Assembly (NCBI RefSeq): GCF_002013895.1
Contig: NZ_MAFQ01000012.1
Coordinates: forward strand, 99,519 to 163,518
Source of the DNA: Mycobacteroides franklinii
GTDB taxonomy: Bacteria > Actinomycetota > Actinomycetes > Mycobacteriales > Mycobacteriaceae
DNA length: 64,000 nucleotides
Direction: 5' to 3'
Positions 39,610-48,217 of this stretch are shown here, in pieces. The translations under genes and the position numbers were made by a program. The notes under the pieces are model-generated. The model saw only the letters and a program-made list of their open reading frames with translations, was not told the origin of the DNA and made no database searches. Position 1 is the stretch's first letter. Each line of letters starts with the position of its first letter.

Positions 39610-40554
39610 ATGACGGTTGATAGCACGCAATCTCGCCGCAGTTGGTTACCGTGGGCAACTACAATTGCAGTAGTGGTGATAGCCACCACGGCATGCGCCG
39701 GCGGAACCTCCACCCACCTTTCGCGAGGCACGGACGACGCCCCCGCCGCCACCGGAGCCTCCACTTACCCCCAGGCCCCGGCGGCCCCCATGCGCGACTC
39801 GATGCAACAGGCCCCGCAACACGGCCCGCCGACGGAGGCCAAACGGGACATCGTCAAGACCGGGACTATGACGCTCATCGTGTCCAATCCGTCCGACGCC
39901 GCCGACAAAGCGGCCGGGTTCGCCGAATCGGCCAACGGCCGGGTGGAGAGCCGCTCGGAGGACGCGGGATCGAGATCTGGCCGTGCGCAGACGTCGATCG
40001 TGCTGCGGATACCGGCGGCCAAGCTCGACGGAGTACTGCGCGACCTCAAAGAACTCGGAAAGGTCAAGTCGGCCGACACCAAAAGCGATGACGTGACGTC
40101 ACAGCGGGTCGACCTGGATGCCAGGATCGCGGCCCTGCAGACATCCGTCGACCGGCTGCTCGGGATCATGCGCGACTCCAAGGACACCGATGCCTTGATC
40201 AAGGCCGAAACCGAGTTGTCCAAGCGTCAAGCCGACCTCGATAGTCTGCGGGCGCAACGCAACCAACTCGGAGAACAAATCGCCTACAGCTCGGTCACCG
40301 TTACGTTCCTCGCCGAAGAAGTGGGCCTGCCGCCGACACCACCCAAGTACCAAGGGTTCTTCGGACAGATCGAGCGTGGCTGGGATGGTCTCGTCGCGGC
40401 GGGCAACAACGTGCTGCTGCTCTTCGGACTGCTACTCCCCTGGCTCGGCGCGTTGGCCGTTCTCGGCGGAGTCGGCTACGGCGTCCACCGTGTGGTGCTG
40501 CAACGCCGATCCGATACGACGCCGCTAGCGACCCAAAAGACTGACACGCCATAG
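39610..40554 (+). CDS. DUF4349 lipoprotein
   Basis: A 314-residue envelope protein. The signal peptide ends in a lipobox at IATTAC. A Pro/Ala-rich linker precedes the DUF4349 core (IVKTGTMTLIVSNPSDAADKAAGF..., VLRIPAAKLDGVLRDLKELGKV, VDLDARIAALQTSVDRL). A coiled-coil region of about 60 residues follows, then one C-terminal transmembrane helix (LLLFGLLLPWLGALAVLGGVG) and a basic tail. The family is poorly characterised and thought to be envelope-associated. The last 30 bp overlap the convergent TetR gene. Confidence 0.87.
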   Translation: MTVDSTQSRRSWLPWATTIAVVVIATTACAGGTSTHLSRGTDDAPAATGASTYPQAPAAPMRDSMQQAPQHGPPTEAKRDIVKTGTMTLIVSNPSDAADKAAGFAESANGRVESRSEDAGSRSGRAQTSIVLRIPAAKLDGVLRDLKELGKVKSADTKSDDVTSQRVDLDARIAALQTSVDRLLGIMRDSKDTDALIKAETELSKRQADLDSLRAQRNQLGEQIAYSSVTVTFLAEEVGLPPTPPKYQGFFGQIERGWDGLVAAGNNVLLLFGLLLPWLGALAVLGGVGYGVHRVVLQRRSDTTPLATQKTDTP

Positions 40555-41163
40555 GGTTTCAATGGTCGCGATCGCCCGGGCCGGGTCGGTGTCACGCCCG
40601 ACGAACGAGCTGTCGCCCGAGACGGTGGACGCGGTGAGCGCCACGAGGGACCGCACCAAGGCGGGTAGATCGTCCGAGATCGGTTGCGCGCCGCGTTCAT
40701 TCACCTCGATCTCGGCGATCTTGAGGATCTTTTCGATGACAACGTCGGTGAGGTCGTCGAGCAGCCCGGCGATGGTCGGGTCGGTGATCCGCGCCTCCTG
40801 GCACGCCTTCATCAACGGGTCATTGTGCGCGAATGACGCGGCGGCGCTGCCCACCATGCGGTTGGCGAACTGCTCGGGGGTCTCGTCTTCTCCGCGCGGC
40901 GCGAAGTAGTGGGTCAGCTCGTCGAGTTCCGCGAACGCATTGCCGACCATCTGCGCAAGCACCGAGTACTTGCTGTCGAAATAGAAATAAAACCCCGACC
41001 GGCCCACTCCGGCCCGCTCGCTGATCGCGCTGACCGAGAGGTCCGCGAAGCTGTGGTTTTCCGCGATCAGCTCGGCAACGGCAGCCATGATCGCGTCCCG
41101 CTGGCGATCACCACGGGTCTGCGTGCCACTGCGCGCTGGACTGACCACCTGCACAGTTTGCAC
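40525..41163 (-). CDS. TetR-family regulator (Rv3058c-like)
   Basis: A 212-residue regulator. The helix-turn-helix region is RDAIMAAVAELIAENHSFADLSVSAISERAGVGRSGFYFYF (key part ISERAGVGRSGFYFYF). The C-terminal half is a long helical ligand domain. I place the start at the GTG 41163; other GTGs at 41154 and 41148 are possible and an unlikely longer frame reaches 41229. It is divergent from cyp136, with a 24-bp operator between, 17 nt from this start. It probably represses itself and cyp136, responding to a lipid-like ligand. Confidence 0.88.
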   Translation of the reverse strand: MQTVQVVSPARSGTQTRGDRQRDAIMAAVAELIAENHSFADLSVSAISERAGVGRSGFYFYFDSKYSVLAQMVGNAFAELDELTHYFAPRGEDETPEQFANRMVGSAAASFAHNDPLMKACQEARITDPTIAGLLDDLTDVVIEKILKIAEIEVNERGAQPISDDLPALVRSLVALTASTVSGDSSFVGRDTDPARAIATIETLWRVSLLGR

Positions 41164-41180
41164 TGAAACACGGCATGAAC

Positions 41181-41204
41181 AGAACTTGACACCCGTCAAG
41201 TTCT
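41181..41204. promoter_or_regulatory. Strong operator between the TetR and cyp136 genes
   Basis: Perfect 10-bp arms AGAACTTGAC and GTCAAGTTCT around ACCC. On the cyp136 side it contains a TTGACA that could be the -35, with GAAGAT about 18 nt downstream as a weak -10. Related sites lie at 7045-7062 and 53849-53867. Confidence 0.82.
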
Positions 41205-41264
41205 GCGGCGAAGATGAGCTGGAGCACATTGACGTGCTTGCCGCGAGCGAAGGAGCGACGCCCC

Positions 41265-42743
41265 ATGGCGACGATCAACAGCACCGATTACCTCATCGAC
41301 CAGGCCAAACGCCGCCTTCCCACGATGAACACCCTTCCTGGGATGGGTTACGTCGAGAACTACCTCAACAATCGCGAATGGCCGCTCAAAGAGTTGGCCC
41401 CGCCGCCACCCGGAAGCGGTTTGAAGCCGGTGATGGGCGACCAAGGGCTGCCGCTGCTCGGCCACATGGTCGAGATGTTCCGCGGGGGCATCGACTGGGT
41501 GCTCAACATGTACCAGGAGCGCGGCCCGGTCAGCTGGTCACAGACCCCCATCGGCAAGATCGTCGCCGCGCTGGGTCCCGACGCCACCCAGGCGGTGTTC
41601 AGCAACGCGAACAAAGACTTCTCCCAGCAGGGCTGGGTCCCGGTGATCGGCCCCTTCTTCAGCCGTGGGCTGATGCTGCTGGATTTCCAGGAGCACCGCG
41701 AGCATCGGCTGATCATGCAGCAGGCGTTCCTGCGCAGTCGGCTGGCGGGCTACGTGGAGCAGATCGATTCGGTCGCAAGTGAGATCGTCGCCGAGTGGCC
41801 GACGAACGACAGCCGGTTCCTGTTCTATCCGGCCATCAAGGAATTGACCCTGGACGTCGCCTCCGTGGTGTTCATGGGCAACGAGCCGCATGCTCAGCAT
41901 GAGCGGTTGGAGAAGGTCAACAAGGCATTCGTGGCGACCACCCGCGCCGGTGGCGCCATCTTCCGGTTCGGCCTGCCGCCCTTCAAGTGGTGGCAGGGGT
42001 TACAGGGCCGCAAGCTGCTCGAAGAGTACTTCGCCGAGCGGGTAGGCATTGCCCGCCGCAAGGATTCGGGCGCAGACATGCTGACAGCGTTGTGCCACGC
42101 GGAAACTGACGAGGGCGACGCCTTCTCCGACACCGACATCGTCAACCACATGATCTTCTTGATGATGGCCGCGCACGACACCACCACGTCGACCACCACG
42201 ACCATGGCGTACTACCTGGCCGCCAATCCCGAATGGCAGGAACGGGTTCGGGATGAGTCGGACCGCCTGGGCGACGGCCCGCTGGACATCGACGCGTTGG
42301 AGAAGCTGGAGAGCCTGGACCTGGTGATGAACGAGGCGCTGCGCCTCGTCACCCCGCTGCCGTTCAATATCCGCTCCGCGGTGCGCGATACCGATCTGCT
42401 CGGATTCCACATACCGGCCGGGACCATGATCAACATCTGGCCCGGCATGAACCACCGATTGCCGGAGTTGTGGACGGATCCGGACACATTCGATCCCGAC
42501 CGCTTCTCCGAACCGCGCAACGAGCACAAGCGTCACCGCTACGCGTTCTCACCGTTCGGCGGAGGTGCGCACAAGTGCATCGGCATGGTGTTCGGTCAGC
42601 TGGAGATCAAGGCCATCATGCACCGACTGCTCCGGCGGTACCGGTTTGAGCTGGCGCACCCCGACTACCAGGCCAAGTGGGACTACGCCGGCATGCCGCT
42701 GCCCATCGACGGCATGCCAATAGTCCTGCGTCCCTTGCACTGA
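41265..42743 (+). CDS. cyp136: Cytochrome P450, CYP136 type
   Basis: A 492-residue P450, the same length as M. tuberculosis CYP136 (Rv3059). The I-helix oxygen-binding motif AAHDTTTS lies near residue 301, ExxR at Glu357-Arg360, and the heme loop FSPFGGGAHKCIG with Cys438 as the iron ligand. It is a soluble monooxygenase needing ferredoxin partners, none of which is adjacent. The substrate of the family is not established; a sterol or lipid is often suspected. The ATG is preceded by AAGGAG; the frame extends to 41214 without support. Controlled by the divergent TetR operator. Confidence 0.94.
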   Translation: MATINSTDYLIDQAKRRLPTMNTLPGMGYVENYLNNREWPLKELAPPPPGSGLKPVMGDQGLPLLGHMVEMFRGGIDWVLNMYQERGPVSWSQTPIGKIVAALGPDATQAVFSNANKDFSQQGWVPVIGPFFSRGLMLLDFQEHREHRLIMQQAFLRSRLAGYVEQIDSVASEIVAEWPTNDSRFLFYPAIKELTLDVASVVFMGNEPHAQHERLEKVNKAFVATTRAGGAIFRFGLPPFKWWQGLQGRKLLEEYFAERVGIARRKDSGADMLTALCHAETDEGDAFSDTDIVNHMIFLMMAAHDTTTSTTTTMAYYLAANPEWQERVRDESDRLGDGPLDIDALEKLESLDLVMNEALRLVTPLPFNIRSAVRDTDLLGFHIPAGTMINIWPGMNHRLPELWTDPDTFDPDRFSEPRNEHKRHRYAFSPFGGGAHKCIGMVFGQLEIKAIMHRLLRRYRFELAHPDYQAKWDYAGMPLPIDGMPIVLRPLH

Positions 42744-42755
42744 GCGCGTGGGTCG

Positions 42756-43220
42756 CTAGCAGGCCAGACGGTTGGCACAGGCGGTGACCGCCTTCAGCGA
42801 AGACGTGGTGGCGTCGTGGGCGCGGCCCATCGCCCACGCGGTGCCGCTGCCGTTGGTGCCGTAGACGAAGGTGCACGTCTCATCGCCGTCGTGCATCTGG
42901 TGAAAGCTGAGCGTTTCCATCTGTATCCCGCGCTCGGACAGCATGGCGGTCAGCGCCGCCATGGGCCCGCAGGCGCTGACCGTTGATGATTCGATGCACT
43001 CATCGATCGCCAGCGTCGCCTGGTAGGTGCCGTTGGCCTCGGACCACTGGCCCAGCTTCAACACGCCACCACTGCGCTCATAGGTCTGACAGAACGAGGC
43101 CCAGGACATATCGCTGGCCTCCTCGCGCAGTCCGCGTGGCAGCGGGACGCCGAAGCGGGCCGTGAACGGATCGATCTGCGGGGAAATTGTTGTGTGGGAG
43201 AACATGTTCCGGTCTTTCAT
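42756..43220 (-). CDS. Free-standing LeuA C-terminal (allosteric/dimerisation) domain protein
   Basis: A 154-residue protein resembling only the C-terminal regulatory domain of 2-isopropylmalate synthase. The key pattern is ACGPMAALTAMLSERG, HQMHDGDETCTFVYG, and the ending SSLKAVTACANR. The catalytic TIM barrel is absent. The N-terminus includes IDPFTARFGVPLPRGLREEASDM. It might modulate the real LeuA by hetero-association or bind leucine independently; this is inference. The start could be the ATG at 43220 or 43205. The upstream leader has a small peptide gene and a long hairpin, suggesting amino-acid-responsive attenuation. Confidence 0.75.
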   Translation of the reverse strand: MKDRNMFSHTTISPQIDPFTARFGVPLPRGLREEASDMSWASFCQTYERSGGVLKLGQWSEANGTYQATLAIDECIESSTVSACGPMAALTAMLSERGIQMETLSFHQMHDGDETCTFVYGTNGSGTAWAMGRAHDATTSSLKAVTACANRLAC

Positions 43221-43242
43221 CCGAAGTGGAGGTGACCGACAG

Positions 43243-43306
43243 GTAGTAGCTTCGACCCACAGCGAGGGGTCGGTCTGGATCAGACCCCGCTGCGGGTTGC
43301 TACTAC
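43243..43306 (-). promoter_or_regulatory. Attenuator-like hairpin in the leader of the LeuA-domain gene
   Basis: The outer arms GTAGTAGC and GCTACTAC pair perfectly. Inside them CCCGCAGCG pairs with CGCTGTGGG (one G-U), then GGGTC with GACCC. A smaller alternative stem is GGTCTG/CAGACC. The 5' arm lies within the leader peptide codons Val-Val, so ribosome position would decide folding. Confidence 0.7.
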
Positions 43307-43330
43307 GAGATGACCGGAGAAGTACAACAC
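43280..43330 (-). CDS. Putative 16-residue leader peptide
   Basis: A short frame from GTG to TGA encodes VLYFSGHLVVATRSGV (first residue Met when initiated). The GTG is the only start codon between an upstream in-frame TAA and this stop. It contains Leu and two consecutive GTA Val codons, rare in such GC-rich genomes, and these codons form the 5' arm of the hairpin at 43243-43306. It lies 60 nt upstream of the LeuA-domain gene and 27 nt after the CobW gene. The arrangement matches classical attenuation leaders of branched-chain amino-acid genes. No ribosome binding site is obvious. Confidence 0.6.
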   Translation of the reverse strand: MLYFSGHLVVATRSGV

Positions 43331-43357
43331 GTGAACAACAGTAGACGCGGCGTCTGA

Positions 43358-44350
43358 TTAGCGCAAATACTTTCCCAGAACCAGCATCGATCGTTCGTGG
43401 TCGGGATCGGGAGGATCGTCGACGAGGACGCGCAGACGTTCGGTGATGGTGTCACCGTCCAGATGGGTGCCGATGAGCACCAGACTCGCCCCCGACGAGA
43501 AATCGGCTCGTTTGGGCACCTTGTCGATACTGATGTGGTCTCCCACGGTGTGCACGGCCAGCATCTTGTCACCCAACCGCACCAGGCCCTTGATGCGATA
43601 GACACCGGCGGGCTGGCTGTCGAGGAACTCGATGAGCCGTCGCGGATGCAGCGGCTGCTCGGTGGCGAACTCCACCGTCTCATAGTGATGGTGCGCATGG
43701 TGCTCATGACCGTGGTCCTCGCGAATGAGGTCCTCAAGCGAGAGCTGACCGACCGGCGCAGGCCGTTCCTTCTTGTCGAACAGCAGCCGGGGGTCCACAT
43801 CGGCCCCGGCGGTCTCCACGATCGACGCACGCGGGTTACGTTCCTTGACGACGGCACGTAGGTGAGTGCGATCTCCTGCGTCGGCCAGGTCAATCTTGTT
43901 GAGAACCACCAGATCCGCCAAGTCCAGGTGCTGGACGACCTCCGGATGCCGGGCCGCGACGTCCTCGTACTGGGCGGTGTCGACGACGGTGACCAGCCCT
44001 CCGTAACCGATCCGGCGGTCCTCGGCCGTCGCGGCGAGCACCATCCGCACCAAGGGCAGCGGCTCGGCCAGCCCGCTCGCCTCGATGACGATGGCGTCGA
44101 TATCCCGGCCGGCGAGGGTGGTCAGCATGGCGCCCAGTTCGTCGTCCTCGGCGGCACAGCACAGGCATCCGTTGGACATCGTCATGGTCGAGTCGACCTG
44201 ACCGGCGACCAGCATGGCGTCAATGTTGATGGCACCGAAGTCATTGACTACCACGCCAATTCGAACACCCAGGGTGTTGCGCAACAGGTTGTTCAGCAGC
44301 GTTGTCTTGCCGGCACCCAAGAAGCCGGAGACGATGGTGACCGGGATCAA
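43358..44350 (-). CDS. CobW/COG0523 GTPase, putative zinc metallochaperone
   Basis: A 330-residue G3E-family GTPase. Walker A is SGFLGAGKTTLL (residues 8-19). The metal-binding GCLCC lies at 61-65. NKID is the guanine specificity motif near 153. A His-rich loop (HGHEHHAHHH) near 213 precedes the C-terminal CobW_C domain. COG0523 proteins deliver zinc or cobalt to client enzymes. No Zur-like box was recognised upstream. It is followed by the LeuA-domain leader on the same strand; LeuA enzymes are metal-dependent, but a functional link is speculation. Confidence 0.88.
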   Translation of the reverse strand: MIPVTIVSGFLGAGKTTLLNNLLRNTLGVRIGVVVNDFGAINIDAMLVAGQVDSTMTMSNGCLCCAAEDDELGAMLTTLAGRDIDAIVIEASGLAEPLPLVRMVLAATAEDRRIGYGGLVTVVDTAQYEDVAARHPEVVQHLDLADLVVLNKIDLADAGDRTHLRAVVKERNPRASIVETAGADVDPRLLFDKKERPAPVGQLSLEDLIREDHGHEHHAHHHYETVEFATEQPLHPRRLIEFLDSQPAGVYRIKGLVRLGDKMLAVHTVGDHISIDKVPKRADFSSGASLVLIGTHLDGDTITERLRVLVDDPPDPDHERSMLVLGKYLR

Positions 44351-44402
44351 GCTGTGTTCTCGACACTTCTCCGCACAGTGCCAGTGTAGGTAAGCCCGTC
44401 AA

Positions 44403-45212
44403 CTAGTTGATGGTGGAGATGATGCCGCCGTTGACGAAAATCGTCTGGGCCGTGGTCCACCCCGATTCCGGAAGCACCAGCAGCCTGGCCACCGGCAGGA
44501 TGTCATCGCCGCGACCGATCTGGCCGTTGATGCTCATCGACTCCAGCCATCCGATGTTCTCGTCGGATTCGGCGGGATAGAAGAAGCTCGTCTGCAAGGG
44601 GCCGGGCGCGATGCAGTTGACGGTGATCCCCCTGCCACCAACCTCTTTGGCCAGCGCCTTGGTGAAATGCTCCACGGGGGCCTTGGATCCGGCGTAGGCA
44701 CTGTACGTGGGCGCTAGCGCCCCCACCATGGTCGTGACGAAGCTCAGGATCCGCCCGTTGTCGGCCATCCGGCGCGCAGCCTCGCGCATCATGAAGAACA
44801 CCGTCTTGGCGTTGGCGTTGAAAACACCGTCATATTCGTCTTCGGTGATATCCGCCAGGGGTTTCCGCACAATCATCCCCGCGGTGTTGATCAGGATGTC
44901 CCAGCGGCCAAACGCCTCGAAGGTGGCGTCGGCGACCTTGGTGCAGTTCTCCGGAACGGAAAGGTCAGCCTGGAAGCTGACCGCCTCGCCGCCGGACTCC
45001 TGGATCTGCCGAACGACGTCCGCGGCCATCGCTGACTTGTTATCGCTGCGATAGTGCACCACGATCTGAGCGCCGTCGTACGCCAGCGTCTGTGCAAGTG
45101 CCGCACCCATGTTGGCCGATGCCCCGGTAACCACCGCGACCTTCCCCGCCAGCGGCCGCTCCTGCGGCCGGTAGGGCTGAACCGGATCGATTGTCTGTGG
45201 GATGTCGACCAT
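44403..45212 (-). CDS. Short-chain dehydrogenase/reductase
   Basis: A 269-residue SDR with VVTGASANMGAALAQ near residue 27, NTAGM, and YAGSK as the catalytic Tyr-Lys. The glycine motif TGxxxNMG is slightly unusual (Asn-Met in place of Gly-Ile), as in some FabG-like and glucose-dehydrogenase-like proteins. The C-terminus ends with TIFVNGGI, typical of tetrameric SDRs. It stands alone between the CobW gene and a divergent NAD(P)-binding protein. Substrate unknown. Confidence 0.86.
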   Translation of the reverse strand: MVDIPQTIDPVQPYRPQERPLAGKVAVVTGASANMGAALAQTLAYDGAQIVVHYRSDNKSAMAADVVRQIQESGGEAVSFQADLSVPENCTKVADATFEAFGRWDILINTAGMIVRKPLADITEDEYDGVFNANAKTVFFMMREAARRMADNGRILSFVTTMVGALAPTYSAYAGSKAPVEHFTKALAKEVGGRGITVNCIAPGPLQTSFFYPAESDENIGWLESMSINGQIGRGDDILPVARLLVLPESGWTTAQTIFVNGGIISTIN

Positions 45213-45393
45213 GTCTACTCCTCGTAGCAGTCAGTCGCCCGTGTCGGGCAAGCTTCAACGCTATGGGGTCGCCCTAACCAAAGCCAACAAAAGATGATTG
45301 ACAGCTAACAAGCGCACCTTGTGAGACTCCCCCGCCCGGGAATGCCCGAACTACCGTCGGAGTTGTCGCTCGAGGGCTCACGAAGGGAACACC

Positions 45394-46056
45394 ATGCCGC
45401 AGAAGGTCGTCATCGCCGGTGGTCACGGTCAGATCGCCGCGCATCTCATCCGCCTGCTGGCCGCACGCGGCGATACTGCCGTCGCGTTGATCCGCAATCC
45501 CGATCACGCCGCCGACGTCCGGGCATGGGGCGCTGAGCCGCTGGTTCTAGACCTGGAATCAGCCGACACAGAAACCGTCGCGGCGGCGCTGGCGGGAGCC
45601 GATGCCGCGGTCTTCGCCGCCGGTGCCGGACCGGGCAGCGGGCCGGCCCGCAAGGACACCGTCGACCGGGCCGCCGCCGTTCTCTTGGCCAGCGCATCAG
45701 AACACGCACAGATCCGCCGGTTCATTCAGATCAGTGCGTTCGGCGCCGGGGAGCCCGCACCGACCGAAGGCGACGAATCGTGGATCGCCTACGTGATCGC
45801 GAAGACGGCCGCCGAGGAAGACCTGCGCGCACGTGACGACTTGGACTGGACGATCCTGCGCCCGGGCCTACTCACCGACGCGGCACCGACCGGTTCAGTT
45901 ACTTTGTCGTCCAGCATGATCGAGCGCGGGTCCGTCTCGCGGGCCGATGTTGCGACGGTGGTGGCGGGGCTGCTGACGACTCCGAATACAACGCACCAGG
46001 TCCTGTTCCTCACCGAAGGGCCCACACCGATCACCAGCGCGATCGCCGCGCTCTAG
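45394..46056 (+). CDS. NAD(P)-binding atypical SDR (SDR_a5/NmrA-like)
   Basis: A 220-residue Rossmann protein opening VVIAGGHGQIAAHLIRLLAARG, the NAD(P) loop of atypical SDRs such as YwnB/YhfK. AAVFAAGAGPGSG and an ISAFGAG stretch follow, with no classical YxxxK pair (an AYVIAK sequence occupies that place). It may sense the NADPH state or act as a reductase. AAGGG precedes the ATG. It converges on the LLM gene with a 4-bp overlap. Confidence 0.85.
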   Translation: MPQKVVIAGGHGQIAAHLIRLLAARGDTAVALIRNPDHAADVRAWGAEPLVLDLESADTETVAAALAGADAAVFAAGAGPGSGPARKDTVDRAAAVLLASASEHAQIRRFIQISAFGAGEPAPTEGDESWIAYVIAKTAAEEDLRARDDLDWTILRPGLLTDAAPTGSVTLSSSMIERGSVSRADVATVVAGLLTTPNTTHQVLFLTEGPTPITSAIAAL

Positions 46057-47069
46057 AGCAAAGCGAACAGCCGATCGAGGGTGCGTAGCTGCTCGTCGTA
46101 CGGAGTGTCCAACTTGACCAGCAGCGTCGAGATGCCTGCCGCGCGATAGCGTTCCAGTCGTTCGCCGATCATCTCGTCGGTACCGACGAGGTTGGTCAGC
46201 CGACCCAGGTCCTCGGGAACAGCGTCTCGTGCCGCTTCCCGATCTCCGGCACGCCACAGCGATTCCACCGTACGGACGCCATCGCCGTATCCGAGCCGGG
46301 TGAATGCCTCGTTGTAGAAGTTTCGCCCGGACGCACCCATGGCGCCGATGGTGAAGGCATATCCGGAAGCGTGACGCTTGATCGCGGCTGCGGCATCGGT
46401 TGCGGTATCGGCGAATTCGAGAGCAACCGGTGCCACCAAATCGATATCGCTCAGCTCCCGTCCGGCGGCCACCGCCGCCTCCCCGATGGGGCCGAGGAAC
46501 ACCTCGGAGAGTTCCGGGATGAAGGAGTTACCGAGCCAGCCGTCGGCAAGTTCGCCGGTGAGCGCCAGATTCGCCGGACCCATGGCTGCGATGTAGATGG
46601 GCACGCCCTGCGGTGCCACCATGGGCCGCAAGGGTTTTCCGGAACTGCCCGGCAACGGCAACGTGTACACCTGCCCCTCGTACTGAAGCCGCTCCCCTCG
46701 GGCCACGATCCGGACGATGTCGATGGTTTCCCGGGTGGTCTGCACCGGCTTGGTGAAGCGCACCCCGTGCCAGCCCTCCATCACCTGCGGGCCCGAGGCG
46801 CCCACTCCGAGAATGAAGCGCCCGCCGGAGAGCTGTTGGATGCTCAGCGCCGACGTCGCCAGCATCGCCGGTGACCGCGAGCCCAGCTGAACCACGAAGG
46901 TCCCCAGGCCGATGGTCTCGGTGTGGGCAGCCAGGTAGGCAATACCGGTCAGGGCGTCATACCCCCATACCTCGGGCACCCAGAGCGAGGCCACCCCCAG
47001 CCGCTCAGCCCGCCGCGCAAAGTCGGCAGCACCCGGCAACCTCGGCTCGATCGTCACACCAATTCGCAT
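46053..47069 (-). CDS. LLM-class F420-dependent oxidoreductase
   Basis: A 338-residue TIM-barrel enzyme of the F420/FMN luciferase-like family: MRIGVTIEP at the start, SLWVPEVWGYDAL near residue 30, TFVVQLGSRSPAMLA, GRFILGVGASGPQVMEGWHG near 100, and VPIYIAAMGPANL in the middle. The SGPQVMEGWHG block is typical of mycobacterial F420-dependent members (Rv3079c-like). Start at the ATG 47069, preceded by GGAGGG; a second ATG 12 nt upstream is less likely. It is divergent from a SRPBCC gene with 32 bp between them. Confidence 0.88.
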   Translation of the reverse strand: MRIGVTIEPRLPGAADFARRAERLGVASLWVPEVWGYDALTGIAYLAAHTETIGLGTFVVQLGSRSPAMLATSALSIQQLSGGRFILGVGASGPQVMEGWHGVRFTKPVQTTRETIDIVRIVARGERLQYEGQVYTLPLPGSSGKPLRPMVAPQGVPIYIAAMGPANLALTGELADGWLGNSFIPELSEVFLGPIGEAAVAAGRELSDIDLVAPVALEFADTATDAAAAIKRHASGYAFTIGAMGASGRNFYNEAFTRLGYGDGVRTVESLWRAGDREAARDAVPEDLGRLTNLVGTDEMIGERLERYRAAGISTLLVKLDTPYDEQLRTLDRLFALL

Positions 47070-47101
47070 CCGACCCTCCATCGCAGACGTAGGATCAGCC
47101 T

Positions 47102-47593
47102 ATGCGATACCGCGACTGTCCCACTATCGAAGTGTCACAACGGATGTCGGGAACAGTCGCCGAAGCGTGGGCTCTGGTCACCGATATCTCCTTCCCCACC
47201 TACTGCACAGGAGAGCTCATCGACGTCCAGTGGCTGGACGGCGCCGACAAGGTTGCGGTGGGCGCGCGATTCAAGGGCACCAACGGTGGGGATGGCAGCC
47301 GGTGGGAAACCATTTCGGAGATCACCGAGGTCGGGCCCGAGTCTCGCTGGGTGTGGAACGTGCTCTCCGAGGGCGGGACGTATGCGGCGAGTTGGGGTTT
47401 CGAGGTAGAACCGGCCAGTGATGGAGTGATCGTGCGGCAATGGGGGCGCCTCGGTCCGGGCCCCTCGGGATTGACACCCGCGATCAAGGCCATGCCCGAG
47501 AAGGAAGCGCGCATCGTGTCACGCCGCCTACAGGAATGGCAGGCGGGAATGGAGTCCAACCTCCGCGAGATCGCCGAACGTCTGTCGCGCTAG
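47102..47593 (+). CDS. SRPBCC-family (polyketide cyclase/START-like) protein
   Basis: A 163-residue single-domain protein with the helix-grip pattern: VSQRMSGTVAEAWALVTDISFP (cut: AEAWALVTDISFP), VGARFKGTN, ITEVGPESRWVWNV, and a long C-terminal helix (RRLQEWQAGMESNLREIAERL). Such proteins bind hydrophobic ligands. It lies 32 bp from the divergent F420-type oxidoreductase, suggesting a shared promoter region and perhaps a shared substrate. It converges on sigC with a 4-bp overlap. Confidence 0.85.
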   Translation: MRYRDCPTIEVSQRMSGTVAEAWALVTDISFPTYCTGELIDVQWLDGADKVAVGARFKGTNGGDGSRWETISEITEVGPESRWVWNVLSEGGTYAASWGFEVEPASDGVIVRQWGRLGPGPSGLTPAIKAMPEKEARIVSRRLQEWQAGMESNLREIAERLSR

Positions 47594-48141
47594 CCGGTCA
47601 AGTTCTCGGGCTCGGACCAGCCGATCAGCTCATCGCGGGCCCGGGCCACACGCGACCGGATGGTGCCGATCGCACAGCCGCAGACATCCGCCGTCTCCGC
47701 GTAGGACAGGCCTACAACCTGCGTGAGCACCAACGCCTCGCGCCGGTCGTCGTCGAGCGCTGCCAGCAGAGACTTGAGCTCCACCAACTCCTCGAACCGA
47801 TGTGTCGGGCGGCGCAGTGACGCTTCCTCAAGGTCGGCGCCGTGCGCAATACGCGGCCGGGACTTCAGGTGACGAATATGGTCGGCAACCACGCGGCGCG
47901 CGATCGACAGCAGCCAGGTGCGCACCGTCGAGCGTCCCGCGAACCGCGGCAGCGCGCCGAGGGCCCTCAGGTATGTCTCCTGGGTGAGGTCATCGGCGAC
48001 ACCGGTATCGGCCAGGTAGGCGACGAATCGCCACACGTCACCCTGGGTCGCCTTGACCAAAGATTCGAGGGCGGATTGGTCACCACGACCGGCGGACAGC
48101 GCAAGCTCAAGCAGCTGCTCGTCGTCGGTGCCGGTGGCCAC
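47590..48141 (-). CDS. sigC: ECF RNA polymerase sigma factor SigC
   Basis: A 183-residue ECF sigma factor close to M. tuberculosis SigC (Rv2069, 185 residues). Shared blocks are ATQGDVWRFVAYLADTG, DDLTQETYLRALGALPRF, RRVVADHIRHLKSRPR, and VGLSYAETADVCGCAIGTIRSRVARARDEL with the Cys-Gly-Cys in region 4. It ends EPENLTG, like SigC. In M. tuberculosis SigC has no known anti-sigma partner and has been tied to copper acquisition. Here it is divergent from a PepSY membrane protein gene, and a zinc-finger anti-sigma-like gene is one gene further on. Confidence 0.92.
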   Translation of the reverse strand: MATGTDDEQLLELALSAGRGDQSALESLVKATQGDVWRFVAYLADTGVADDLTQETYLRALGALPRFAGRSTVRTWLLSIARRVVADHIRHLKSRPRIAHGADLEEASLRRPTHRFEELVELKSLLAALDDDRREALVLTQVVGLSYAETADVCGCAIGTIRSRVARARDELIGWSEPENLTG

Positions 48142-48217
48142 GAGTCCTACTCTATGTCGTAGACGTTCACAGGTGAACAGCGGGAACTCTTTAACCGGTT
48201 CATCCGACCAATATTTC

